A DNA stretch of 64,000 bases from Roseiarcus sp963833955 (lineage in GTDB: Bacteria; Pseudomonadota; Alphaproteobacteria; Rhizobiales; Beijerinckiaceae), in assembly GCA_963833955.1 (NCBI GenBank), contig CAWHZY010000007.1, forward strand, positions 124,001 through 188,000, written 5' to 3'. The notes beneath the pieces were generated by a model. It was not told the DNA's origin. It ran no database searches and worked only from the letters and a program-made list of their open reading frames with translations. Within the stretch, counting starts at the first letter, position 1. Each line of letters begins with the position of its first letter. A program made the position numbers and the translations under genes. This document shows, piece after piece, positions 55,379 through 63,484 of this stretch.

Positions 55379-56392
55379 TCAATGCGCCCGGCCGACGGTA
55401 AACTCGACCGCGTCGCGCAAAGCGCGTTTCCACGGGGAGGCGGCGAACAATTCGAGGGCGTCGCGAGCCATCGCGCCATAATGCCGGGCGCGCTCGATGG
55501 TGTCTTCGAGCGCGCGATGCTTCCTCATCGTCGCCAGCGCGAATTCGAGGTCGCCGTCGACCACCTCGCCTTTTTCCAGTGTCCGGCGCCAGAATTCGCG
55601 CTCTTTCGCGCCCCCGCGCCGGAACGACAGCACGACCGGCAGGGTGATCTTTCCCTCGCGGAAATCGTCGCCGACATTCTTGCCGAGCTTGGCCGACGAG
55701 CCGCCATAATCGAGCGCGTCGTCGATGAGCTGAAAGGCGATGCCGAGATTGGCCCCGTAACCCTCGCAGGCGGCGATCTCCGCCTTGGAGCGGCCGGCGA
55801 GAATGGGCCCGACCTCGCAGGCCGCGGCGAACAAGGCCGCGGTCTTGGCGCGGATGACGGCGAGATAGGCGTCCTCGGTCGTCTCCGTGTCCTTGGCGGC
55901 CGAGAGCTGCATCACTTCGCCCTCGGCAATCACCACAGCGGCGCCGGACAAAACCTCGAGACAGGGGAGCGAGCCAACCTCGACCATCATCTTGAAGGCT
56001 TGGCCCAGGAGAAAATCGCCGACGAGCACGCTCGCCTCGTTGCCCCAAAGCACCCGCGCGGCCGCCTTGCCGCGGCGCAGGTCGCTCTCATCCACGACAT
56101 CATCGTGCAGGAGCGTCGCGGTGTGCATGAATTCGACCGCGGCGGCGAGCTTGATGTGACCTTCCCCGGAATAGCCGCAAAGGCCCGCCGTCGCCAAGGT
56201 CAGGATCGGACGCATCCGCTTGCCGCCCGAGGCGATCAGGTGATTGGCGACTTCGGGGATCATCGTCACCTCTGATCCGGTCCGCGACACAATCGTCTGA
56301 TTGACCTTGGCCATGTCGCTCGCCACGAGCGTCGTCAGCGGCTCGATCAGACGATCGGCCGATTTGTCTTCCAGTGGAATGACAATTCCCAC
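55379..56392 (-). CDS. ispB: Polyprenyl diphosphate synthase (octaprenyl/decaprenyl type)
   Basis: About 337 residues; GTG 56392 is chosen because an AAGGG ribosome site and the family start GIVIPLEDKSADRLIEPL follow. The two Asp-rich motifs are LLHDDVVDESDLRRG near residue 93 and FQLIDDALDYGG near 220, with GGKRMRP before the first. It builds the long isoprenoid tail of ubiquinone. The chain length cannot be read reliably. It is divergent from the DUF2007 gene. Confidence 0.93.
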   Translation of the reverse strand: MGIVIPLEDKSADRLIEPLTTLVASDMAKVNQTIVSRTGSEVTMIPEVANHLIASGGKRMRPILTLATAGLCGYSGEGHIKLAAAVEFMHTATLLHDDVVDESDLRRGKAAARVLWGNEASVLVGDFLLGQAFKMMVEVGSLPCLEVLSGAAVVIAEGEVMQLSAAKDTETTEDAYLAVIRAKTAALFAAACEVGPILAGRSKAEIAACEGYGANLGIAFQLIDDALDYGGSSAKLGKNVGDDFREGKITLPVVLSFRRGGAKEREFWRRTLEKGEVVDGDLEFALATMRKHRALEDTIERARHYGAMARDALELFAASPWKRALRDAVEFTVGRAH

Positions 56393-56444
56393 GCACGCAT
56401 TCCCTTGCCAGATCCCGCGCCGCGACCATAAAGACGGCCTACCC

Positions 56445-56702
56445 ATGCGGCAAGTGAGCCCGAAATCGAGGTCCATTTTGGTCGAAATCCTGCGCACCAA
56501 CGATCTCGTTCTCATCAGCGTTATCGAGACAATCCTGAAGGCGGAGCGGGTCGCCTATTTCGTGGCCGACCAGCACATGGCCGCCGTCGAAGGGTCGCTC
56601 GGCTTCCTGCCGAGGCGGATTCTGGTCGATTCGGAAGAGAAAGGGCGGGCTCGACGCCTCATTGTCGAAGCGGGTCTGGGAAAAGAACTCCTCGATGGCT
56701 GA
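56445..56702 (+). CDS. DUF2007-domain protein
   Basis: This 85-residue protein has a DUF2007 domain (VEILRTNDLVLISVIETIL then FVADQHMAAVEGSLGFLPRRILV), a small alpha/beta signal-transducer-like fold of unknown role. The ATG at 56445 gives a basic N-terminal extension; a TTG at 56478 would start directly at the domain. The gene overlaps the following methyltransferase by 8 bases, a frequent alphaproteobacterial pair. Confidence 0.82.
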   Translation: MRQVSPKSRSILVEILRTNDLVLISVIETILKAERVAYFVADQHMAAVEGSLGFLPRRILVDSEEKGRARRLIVEAGLGKELLDG

Positions 56703-57489
56703 GCCATCGACGGAGCTCGAGAGCGCCGACAGGCTGACCGAGGACCGGTGGCTCGGCGGCCGGCTCCTGCTCGTGCAGCCGAAACGCGGCCACCGGGTCG
56801 GGACGGACGCCGCGCTGCTGGTTGCGGCGGCGGGCGACGCTCGGCAAGGCCGGATCGTCGACGTCGGCGCGGGCGTCGGCGCGGTCGGGCTGGCGCTCGC
56901 GCAGCGCAACCCGCTCGCCTCCGTCGATCTCTTGAGATTCGATCCGAAGGCGGCGGCGCTGGCGGAACGCAACGCGCAGCGCAACGGGCTTCAGTCGCGC
57001 ACGCGCGTCCTGCGGCTCGACGCGCTCAACCCGAGGGAGCGCCGCGAGGCGGGGCTGGCGGAATCGGCCGGTTGCGTCGTCACCAACCCGCCGTTCTTCG
57101 ACGCTCACGCGGTCCGCGCCTCTCCCGACAAGGGCAAAGCGCGCGCGCATGTCTTGGGCCATGCGGAGGCCGGCGCGACGCTTGCCGACTGGATTCAGGC
57201 TTCGCTCGCGATTCTCGCGCCGGGCGGGCGGTTCGTGATGATCCACCGGCCCGATGCGCTGAGCGCGATCCTGGCCGCGATCGGAAACCGGCTCGGCGCG
57301 CTTGCGATTCTGCCGGTTCATCCGGCGAGAGGCGCGAGCGCGCATCGCCTGCTGGTTTCAGGCGTCAAAGGCTCCAAGGCGCCGCTGCGGATCGCGCCGG
57401 CGCTGGTCCTGCACGGAGCTGACGGCCGACTGACGGCCGAGGCGGACGCCATCCATCGCGGCGAGCGGCTCATCGAATGGGGCGGGTAG
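56695..57489 (+). CDS. TrmN6-like methyltransferase (tRNA1(Val) A37 N6-methyltransferase family)
   Basis: This 264-residue SAM-dependent methyltransferase starts with ED-RWLGGRLLLVQPKRGHRVGTDA, typical of YfiC/TrmN6. SAM-binding motif I is IVDVGAGVGAVGLALAQRN and the catalytic motif is VVTNPPFFD near residue 135. The family methylates adenine 37 of tRNA1(Val); alphaproteobacterial members are less studied. ATG 56695 overlaps the end of the DUF2007 gene. Confidence 0.85.
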   Translation: MAEPSTELESADRLTEDRWLGGRLLLVQPKRGHRVGTDAALLVAAAGDARQGRIVDVGAGVGAVGLALAQRNPLASVDLLRFDPKAAALAERNAQRNGLQSRTRVLRLDALNPRERREAGLAESAGCVVTNPPFFDAHAVRASPDKGKARAHVLGHAEAGATLADWIQASLAILAPGGRFVMIHRPDALSAILAAIGNRLGALAILPVHPARGASAHRLLVSGVKGSKAPLRIAPALVLHGADGRLTAEADAIHRGERLIEWGG

Positions 57490-57610
57490 GCATCGGCAGC
57501 GGGCTGAAAATCATACGGCCGGCGGCGGTGTACGGTTTTGCGCGCGACTCAGTCTTTTCAGTTGCTTAGCCTCCTTTTTCTGCAACTCGAGACGGCTGGG
57601 CGTTCACGAC

Positions 57611-57639
57611 ATAATATACTATATATTTATATATTATAT
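57611..57639. promoter_or_regulatory. AT-only island upstream of a lipoprotein gene
   Basis: A run of 29 bases has a single C in otherwise A/T sequence and contains the inverted repeat ATAATATA (57611-57618) / TATATTAT (57630-57637). It sits 131 bases before the lipoprotein start in a 280-base gap, within strongly GC-rich DNA. It could be a promoter core, an IHF/HU or nucleoid-protein site, or a transfer scar. I cannot choose between these. Confidence 0.45.
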
Positions 57640-57769
57640 GCCGATTAGGCAGCCCCGGCCGCTCTTGGGCGCTGTCGACATCAGCGACAGCTGACATCCG
57701 GCCCTCAAACTCGCTAAACCGTACCCAGGCGGCCGGCCACTCTGGCGCCGGTTCGACAAAGGGAAGGCC

Positions 57770-58255
57770 ATGCGGTCCGGCGTCAAACTCATTCGCTCGC
57801 GAGCCGTGGCGGCGATGTTCGCCGTTTCGGCTCTTCTGCCTCTTGCCGGCTGCGCAATTCCGCCTTCCGGCATTCCGACGGCGGCTGACATTCGGGGCTT
57901 GAGGCCATCCGGCGCAGTGACGATGACCCAGGTCTTTCTCTCTGCGTCAGGCGTCGGCAGCGGCGCGCTGACCTTCAGGGGCAGGACCTATCCGTTCACG
58001 CTCGTCGGCTCGCTGATCGGCCTCGGCGCGATCTCCACCCTGCAAGCCTCGGGCGAGGTCTACAACCTGCACGACATCTCCCAGTTCTCAGGCCCCTGGA
58101 TCCAGGGCACGGGCAGTCTCGCCATCACCACCAAGGCGAATGGAGAACTCTGGCTCGAGAACCGAAACGGCGTGATCATGCGGCTCAACGCCGCGCAAGC
58201 GGGGCTCACGTTCAGCGCCGGGCGGTACGAGATCTTTATCCAGCTCACGCAATAG
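57770..58255 (+). CDS. Lipoprotein of unknown function
   Basis: A 161-residue protein with a type II signal peptide; the lipobox is LLPLAGC with Cys near residue 28. The mature part is beta-rich, with SGVGSGALTFRGRTYPFTLVG, ASGEVYNLHDISQFSG and LWLENRNGVIMRLNAAQAGL. Similar patterns occur in uncharacterised proteobacterial envelope proteins, but I do not recognise a named family. It stands alone, convergent with the cytochrome b561 gene. Confidence 0.82.
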   Translation: MRSGVKLIRSRAVAAMFAVSALLPLAGCAIPPSGIPTAADIRGLRPSGAVTMTQVFLSASGVGSGALTFRGRTYPFTLVGSLIGLGAISTLQASGEVYNLHDISQFSGPWIQGTGSLAITTKANGELWLENRNGVIMRLNAAQAGLTFSAGRYEIFIQLTQ

Positions 58256-58284
58256 CAGCGCGAGCGAAGCCGAGGCGCCCGCGT

Positions 58285-58851
58285 CTACCCCCTCCCGCCG
58301 AGGAGCATGCGCAGAAGCACGCCGTCGCGACGGACGAAGTGATGATAGAGCGCGGCCGCGGCGTGCAGGCCGGCCAGTCCAAACAGGCAATAGGCCAGCA
58401 CCTGATGAATCTCCTCCGCGGGATGAAACACGCCAGGATTGGAGGCGACGCCAAAGTTCAGCTGGGCGAAACCGTAGTCGAAGGCGCGGCCATGCCAGAC
58501 ATAGGCGACGATCCCGAAAATCGGGATGAGGACCATCAGCACATACAGGAGATGGTGCGCGGCAAGCGAAGTGCGGCGATCGAACTCGCCGATGTCAGGC
58601 GGTAGATCAGGCGGCTTGTGCGACGTTCGCCACACAAGCCTGGCGATGACGAGAGCGAAATAGACGAGCCCGACGCAGCCATGGACGTTGATCCAGAATG
58701 GGCGCGATTCCTTCGGGATGTCGTCGAACAGGAGACCCAGCGTTCCGAGAAAAACGACCAGCGCCGCGATGGCCCAGTGGAAGGCGACAGCAGTCGAGCC
58801 ATACCGCGCAATCGCCGGGGCGATGCGTTGCCCGGTCGCGAGAACGTTCAT
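58285..58851 (-). CDS. Cytochrome b561-family protein
   Basis: About 188 residues from ATG 58851, with four membrane helices and histidines suited to two b haems: AVAFHWAIAAL near residue 24, FWINVHGCVGLVYF near 55, TSLAAHHLLYVLMVL near 100 and FGLAGLHAAAALYHHF near 155. It belongs to the bacterial YodB/CybB branch, which moves electrons at the inner membrane. It is divergent from kbl and stands alone. Confidence 0.9.
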   Translation of the reverse strand: MNVLATGQRIAPAIARYGSTAVAFHWAIAALVVFLGTLGLLFDDIPKESRPFWINVHGCVGLVYFALVIARLVWRTSHKPPDLPPDIGEFDRRTSLAAHHLLYVLMVLIPIFGIVAYVWHGRAFDYGFAQLNFGVASNPGVFHPAEEIHQVLAYCLFGLAGLHAAAALYHHFVRRDGVLLRMLLGGRG

Positions 58852-59006
58852 GGCGAATCGCTCCAGAATTTCCTTATCGGAGATGGCCCGTCGCGCCGGT
58901 TGGTGCAATCGCGACAAGGCGTTTTTGTGGCTCGTCGGATCGCGCGCGGATTTGAGCGCTCCCCTGGCGCTGCTATGCTCGCGCGCACGTGAACCGGCGA
59001 GCCGCC

Positions 59007-60209
59007 ATGACCGACGCCTTTCTCAACCATATCCGCGCCACCCTCGACGAGATTGACGCCGCGGGCCTGACGAAACGCGAGCGGCTGCTGACCGGGCCGC
59101 AGGGCGGGCGCATCCATGTCGCCTCCCCGCAAGGCGCGCGCGATGCGGTCAATCTCTGCTCCAACAATTACCTCGGCCTCGCCGATCACCCCGACGTCAT
59201 CGCGGCGGCGCGCCGCGCGATGGATGAGTTCGGCTTCGGCATGGCCTCGGTGCGCTTCATCTGCGGGGCGCAGACGCTGCATCGAGAGCTCGAGCAGGCG
59301 ATCGCCAAGCACCTGGGCAAGGATGACGCGATCGTGTTCGCCGCCTGTTTCGACGCCAACGGCGGCGTGTTCGAGCCGCTGCTCGGGGAAGAGGATGCGA
59401 TCATTTCCGACAGCCTCAACCATGCTTCGATCATCGACGGCGTGCGGCTGAGCAAGGCAAAACGCTACCGCTTCGCCAATTCGGACTTAGATGAGCTCGA
59501 GGATCGCCTCAAGGAGGCGGACGCCGCGGCCGCGCGGTTCAAGCTCATCGCCACCGACGGCGTGTTCTCGATGGACGGCTATGTCGCCAAGCTGAAGGAG
59601 ATCTGCGAACTTGCCGACCGTTACGGCGCGCTTGTTCTGGTCGACGACTGCCACGCAACCGGCCATCTCGGCGAGAAGGGCCGCGGCACGCCGGCGCTGA
59701 CCGGCGCGGGCGACCGGGTCGACATCGTCACCGGCACGTTCGGCAAGACGCTCGGCGGGGGCATGGGCGGCTTCGTCGCCGCCGACCAGCCGATCGTCGA
59801 TCTCCTGCGGCAGCGGGCGCGGCCCTATCTCTTCTCCAACTCGCTCGCGCCCCCGCTCGCCGCGGGGGCCTTGAAGGCGCTCGAGATTGCGATCGAGGCC
59901 GACGGCCGGCGCGCTCTGCTGAAGAACCATGCGCGTCGCTTTCGCGAAGGCGTCGAGAAAGCCGGATTCAGTGTCGCGCCCGGGGAGACGCCGATCATTC
60001 CGGTGATGCTGGGCGAGGCGAGCCGAGCGCAGGATCTGGCGCGAGCGCTGGACGAGCGCGGATTGTTCGTGGCCGGGTTCTTTTTTCCCGTGGTGCCGAA
60101 GGGCCAGGCGCGCATCCGCACGCAAATGTCGGCGGCGCTGACCGAGGCCGACATCGACTTTGCGATCGCCGCCTTCACCGATGCGGGCAAGGCGCTGGGG
60201 ATCGTGTGA
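59007..60209 (+). CDS. kbl: 2-amino-3-ketobutyrate CoA ligase (glycine C-acetyltransferase)
   Basis: This 400-residue alpha-oxoamine synthase has the PLP Lys247 in TGTFGKTLGGGMGG, SVRFICGAQTLHRELE (as in Kbl), NHASIIDG, and VLVDDCHATGHLGEKGRG, where the CHATG segment distinguishes Kbl from ALAS. It cleaves 2-amino-3-ketobutyrate with CoA into glycine and acetyl-CoA in threonine breakdown. The usual partner, threonine dehydrogenase (tdh), is not beside it. It is the second enzyme of this family in the window, after hemA. Confidence 0.9.
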   Translation: MTDAFLNHIRATLDEIDAAGLTKRERLLTGPQGGRIHVASPQGARDAVNLCSNNYLGLADHPDVIAAARRAMDEFGFGMASVRFICGAQTLHRELEQAIAKHLGKDDAIVFAACFDANGGVFEPLLGEEDAIISDSLNHASIIDGVRLSKAKRYRFANSDLDELEDRLKEADAAAARFKLIATDGVFSMDGYVAKLKEICELADRYGALVLVDDCHATGHLGEKGRGTPALTGAGDRVDIVTGTFGKTLGGGMGGFVAADQPIVDLLRQRARPYLFSNSLAPPLAAGALKALEIAIEADGRRALLKNHARRFREGVEKAGFSVAPGETPIIPVMLGEASRAQDLARALDERGLFVAGFFFPVVPKGQARIRTQMSAALTEADIDFAIAAFTDAGKALGIV

Positions 60210-60281
60210 CGATGACAAGCCCTTTTTAGCGGCCGGCGACCGAGCGCCCTCCGCGGTCGGTCGTACAACAGGGAGGAAACC

Positions 60282-61010
60282 ATGGCGCCAGAATTAGAAG
60301 GCAAGGTCGCCGTCGTGACGGGGGCTGCGTCGGGCATCGGACTGGCCAGTTCCGAGGCCATGCTGGCCTTGGGCGCGCGCGTGGTGATGGTCGATCGCGA
60401 CGAGGCGGCGCTGAAAAGACTGCGCGGCAAGCACGGCGAGGCTGTGATCCCTTTAATCATCGACCTGCTCGATCCGAAGGACTGCGCCACGCTGCTTCCG
60501 AAGGTCCTGGAGAGCGCCGGGAAGCTCGACATCCTGCACGCCAACGCCGGCCTCTATGTCGGCGGCGACTTGGTCGATTCCGACTCCGCCGCGATCGACC
60601 GGATGCTCAATTTGAATGTCAATGTCGTGATCAAGAACGTACATGACGTGCTGCCTCACATGATCGAGCGTCGGACCGGCGACATCATCGTTACAAGTTC
60701 GCTTGCGGCCCATTTTCCGACCCCTTGGGAGCCAGTCTATGCGTCGTCCAAATGGGCAATCAATTGCTTTGTCCAGACGGTGCGGCGGCAAGTGTTCAAG
60801 CATGGAATTCGTGTCGGCTCGATCTCGCCTGGGCCTGTCATCACCGCGCTGCTCGCGGACTGGCCGCCGGAGAAACTGAAGGAGGCAAAGGAGTCCGGAA
60901 GCCTTTTGGAGGCGAGCGAAGTGGCCAATGTGGTCACGTTCATGCTGACGCGGCCACGCGGCATGACGATCCGGGACGTGGTGATGCTGCCCACCAATTT
61001 CGATCTCTAG
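60282..61010 (+). CDS. SDR family oxidoreductase, ribitol dehydrogenase-like
   Basis: This 242-residue classical SDR has the cofactor motif VTGAASGIGLASS, HANAG (in place of NNAG), catalytic Ser in VTSSLAAH and PVYASSKWA carrying the YxxxK, followed by PGPVITALL. The HANAG and QTVRRQVFKHGIRVG segments fit sugar-alcohol (ribitol) dehydrogenases. It has GGGAGGAAACC directly before the start, a strong ribosome site. The substrate remains a family-level inference. Confidence 0.85.
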   Translation: MAPELEGKVAVVTGAASGIGLASSEAMLALGARVVMVDRDEAALKRLRGKHGEAVIPLIIDLLDPKDCATLLPKVLESAGKLDILHANAGLYVGGDLVDSDSAAIDRMLNLNVNVVIKNVHDVLPHMIERRTGDIIVTSSLAAHFPTPWEPVYASSKWAINCFVQTVRRQVFKHGIRVGSISPGPVITALLADWPPEKLKEAKESGSLLEASEVANVVTFMLTRPRGMTIRDVVMLPTNFDL

Positions 61011-61207
61011 GCCGCTATCGCAATCCCGCCCAAGCGGATCAATCGTCGCGACGGCCAAGCGTTGGCCGCCACATATCGGAAGCCCCATGCGCGCCTCGTC
61101 AAGCAAAACCCGGAGCTTGGGCTGTGGCTTGACGAGCAGCCGCTCTCGGAGATCGGCCCCGACGATGGGCTGATCACAACATCAGCCGGCCCGTCCGCTT
61201 CTTCCGC

Positions 61208-62419
61208 TTACTTCGTCAACGGACAGCCGCTGTTGGCGGCGGTCGGATAGGCGGCGTCGCCGGGGACCGTGGCGAGCAGGTTATAATAGTCCCAGTCGCG
61301 CTTGCTCTCCGACGGCTTCTTCACTTGGAACAGATAGAGATCCGACACCATGCGTCCATTGGCCTGCACGTGCCCATTCGACGTGAAGGCATCGTTGACC
61401 GGCAGCTCCTTCAACTGCTTCACCACCGCATCCGCGTCCTTCGTGCCGGCGGCCTTGACCGCCTTGAGATATTGCAGCGTAGCGGAATAAACCCCGGCCT
61501 GGATCATGTTCGGCATTCGCCCGGTGCGCTTGAAGAAGCGCTCGCCGAACTCGCGCGTCCGGTCGCTGAGGTCCCAATAGTAGCTCTCGGTCAGCACCAG
61601 ACCCTGCGCCGCCTGCAATCCGAGGCCGTGGACTTCCGCCAGGGTCATGAGCAGCGCCGCGAGCCGCTGGCCGCCGGCGACGATACCGAATTCCGCCGCT
61701 TGCTTGACCGAATTGACGGTGTCCTGGCCGGCGTTGGCGAGACCGACGATCTTCGCCTTGGAGCTCTGCGCCTGCAGGAGGAAGGACGAGAAGTCGGCCG
61801 TGTTGAGCGGATAGAGCACGTGGCCGAGCACCTGGCCCCCGTCGGCCTTGATGACGTCGCTCGTGTCTTTCTCCAGCGCATGGCCGAAGGCGTAGTCCAC
61901 GGTGATGAAGTACCAGGTGTCGCCGCCGGTCTTCACCAGCGCGCCCCCCGTCGAAACCGCGAGCGCGTGCGTGTCGAAGGCCCAGTGGAAGCCGTAGGGC
62001 GTGCAGGCCGAGCCTGTGATCGCCGAGGTTGCGGCGCCGACCACGATGTCGATCTTCTTCTTCTCGGCGGCGATTCCCTGCACCGCGAGCGCGACCGAGG
62101 ACGTCGTCAGGTCGGTGATCATGTCGACGCCTTCGGCGTCGTACCAGCGCCGCGCGATGTTGCCGGCGAGGTCTGGCTTGTTCTGGTGATCGGCGGTCAC
62201 CAGATCGATTGTCTGGCCGAGCACGCTGCCGCCAAAATCCTCGATCGCCATTTTCGCGGCTTCGATCGACCCCTTGCCGCCATAGTCGGCGTAAACCCCG
62301 GATTGATCGTTCAGAATGCCGATCTTGACGCCCTGCGCCGACGCCGGCGCGCCCGCAAGCATACCGCAGGCGGCGAGGGCGGCGGACGCCAATTGAATCA
62401 GCCCTACCTTGCCAATCAT
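61208..62419 (-). CDS. LivK-type periplasmic substrate-binding protein
   Basis: This 403-residue family 4 (branched-chain amino acid type) solute-binding protein has a signal peptide ending near APASA-QGV. The mature start, VKIGILNDQSGVYADYGGKGS, and TADHQNKPDLAG are typical of subgroups that bind amides or aromatic and hydroxy acids rather than leucine. Its gene lies downstream of the AraC regulator on the same strand. The livFHM operon at the other end of the window lacks a binding protein beside it, so the two could work together. Confidence 0.92.
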   Translation of the reverse strand: MIGKVGLIQLASAALAACGMLAGAPASAQGVKIGILNDQSGVYADYGGKGSIEAAKMAIEDFGGSVLGQTIDLVTADHQNKPDLAGNIARRWYDAEGVDMITDLTTSSVALAVQGIAAEKKKIDIVVGAATSAITGSACTPYGFHWAFDTHALAVSTGGALVKTGGDTWYFITVDYAFGHALEKDTSDVIKADGGQVLGHVLYPLNTADFSSFLLQAQSSKAKIVGLANAGQDTVNSVKQAAEFGIVAGGQRLAALLMTLAEVHGLGLQAAQGLVLTESYYWDLSDRTREFGERFFKRTGRMPNMIQAGVYSATLQYLKAVKAAGTKDADAVVKQLKELPVNDAFTSNGHVQANGRMVSDLYLFQVKKPSESKRDWDYYNLLATVPGDAAYPTAANSGCPLTK

Positions 62420-62593
62420 GATTTCCTCCCGGTTCCTCGGCTTGGCGTGCGGGAGCCATCAACGGCGCCCGACCGGCATCTCGGCTGTTGATTGGGTTTG
62501 AACCGGATTTCGGCGCGCCACGCAATGCGAAAACACGGGCGCCCGCAGCGATACGCCTCCCGACTGGGCGTTAAGTCCCGGCGCTAGCCTTCG

Positions 62594-63439
62594 TTAGAAT
62601 TGAACCTCGATGAGCGGGCGTTTGCGGCCTCGCGCGGTCGCCAACCGATAGGCGCCGGGGGTGAGGCCGACCGTTTTATGGAATTGGCGAGTGAAAGCCG
62701 CCTGGTCCGCATAACCGCATTCGAGCGCCAATTCGCTCAAGGAGGCCTCAGAGTGCCGGAGCCGGTCGCAAGCCCGGTCGATGCGCAGCCGGGACAGATA
62801 TTGGCCGGCGGAAAAGCCGAATATTGTCCTGATCCTCTGATGAAACTGGAACGGCGAAAGCCCGGCTCGCGCCGCGAGGTCGGGAATGCGCAAGGGTTCA
62901 TCGAGATGATCGTCGATATAGGCGAGCGTTGCGGAAAGAGCCGCCGAAACCGGCGCCGGCCCCGACAAGGCCGGCGCGTCGCGGGAAATGCCGGCCAGGC
63001 CGCGAATGACGCCGGAGCCATCGACCAGCGGCTCTTTCCAGGTCAGACACCAGCCCTCGCCGCCGTCCGGATAGAGATGACGCTCCATCTTAGCCCGGAT
63101 CGAGAGCCCTTCGGCGATAACCTTGAGATCCTGCGCCTCGAACCGCTCGCCGAGCGGCGCGGCAAAGACCTCGCTCGCCTTGCGGCCGATCAGCGCGCTC
63201 TTGCCGGCAAACCGGCAGCGACGGGCGAGCGTGTCGTTGACCGCGACATAGCGCGCCTCCTCATCCTTGATGAAGAACACGGTATCGGCGACACGGTCGA
63301 AGAGCTCGATGCCCGGAAACGGGCGTCCGAGGATCGCGGCGAGCGACGCAGCCGGGTCGGCGTCGACGTTTGGGCGCGCGATTGTGCGGATTTTCAATCT
63401 CAAGCCTGCGTTTTGATCAAGAATCGGGAGCCGAGACAT
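62594..63439 (-). CDS. AraC-family regulator with N-terminal PAS domain
   Basis: This 281-residue regulator has an N-terminal PAS-like sensor (about 40-150, with FDRVADTVFFIKDEEARYVAVN) and a C-terminal AraC DNA-binding domain (from about 175: IPDLAARAGLSPFQFHQRIRTIFG, then LSELALECGYADQAAFTRQF). It is divergent from a DHDPS-family gene with 45 bases between starts, a layout seen in hydroxyproline-type catabolic loci where it controls the divergent operon. Confidence 0.9.
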   Translation of the reverse strand: MSRLPILDQNAGLRLKIRTIARPNVDADPAASLAAILGRPFPGIELFDRVADTVFFIKDEEARYVAVNDTLARRCRFAGKSALIGRKASEVFAAPLGERFEAQDLKVIAEGLSIRAKMERHLYPDGGEGWCLTWKEPLVDGSGVIRGLAGISRDAPALSGPAPVSAALSATLAYIDDHLDEPLRIPDLAARAGLSPFQFHQRIRTIFGFSAGQYLSRLRIDRACDRLRHSEASLSELALECGYADQAAFTRQFHKTVGLTPGAYRLATARGRKRPLIEVQF

Positions 63440-63484
63440 GCGAATGTCGGCTTAAGCGAATGTCCGACTCTAGGGAGCCTCAAG

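Noticed and set aside
61062..61250. Small plus-strand open frame between the SDR and the binding-protein gene
   Set aside because: It overlaps the end of the LivK-like gene on the other strand, has no ribosome site and no recognisable domain.
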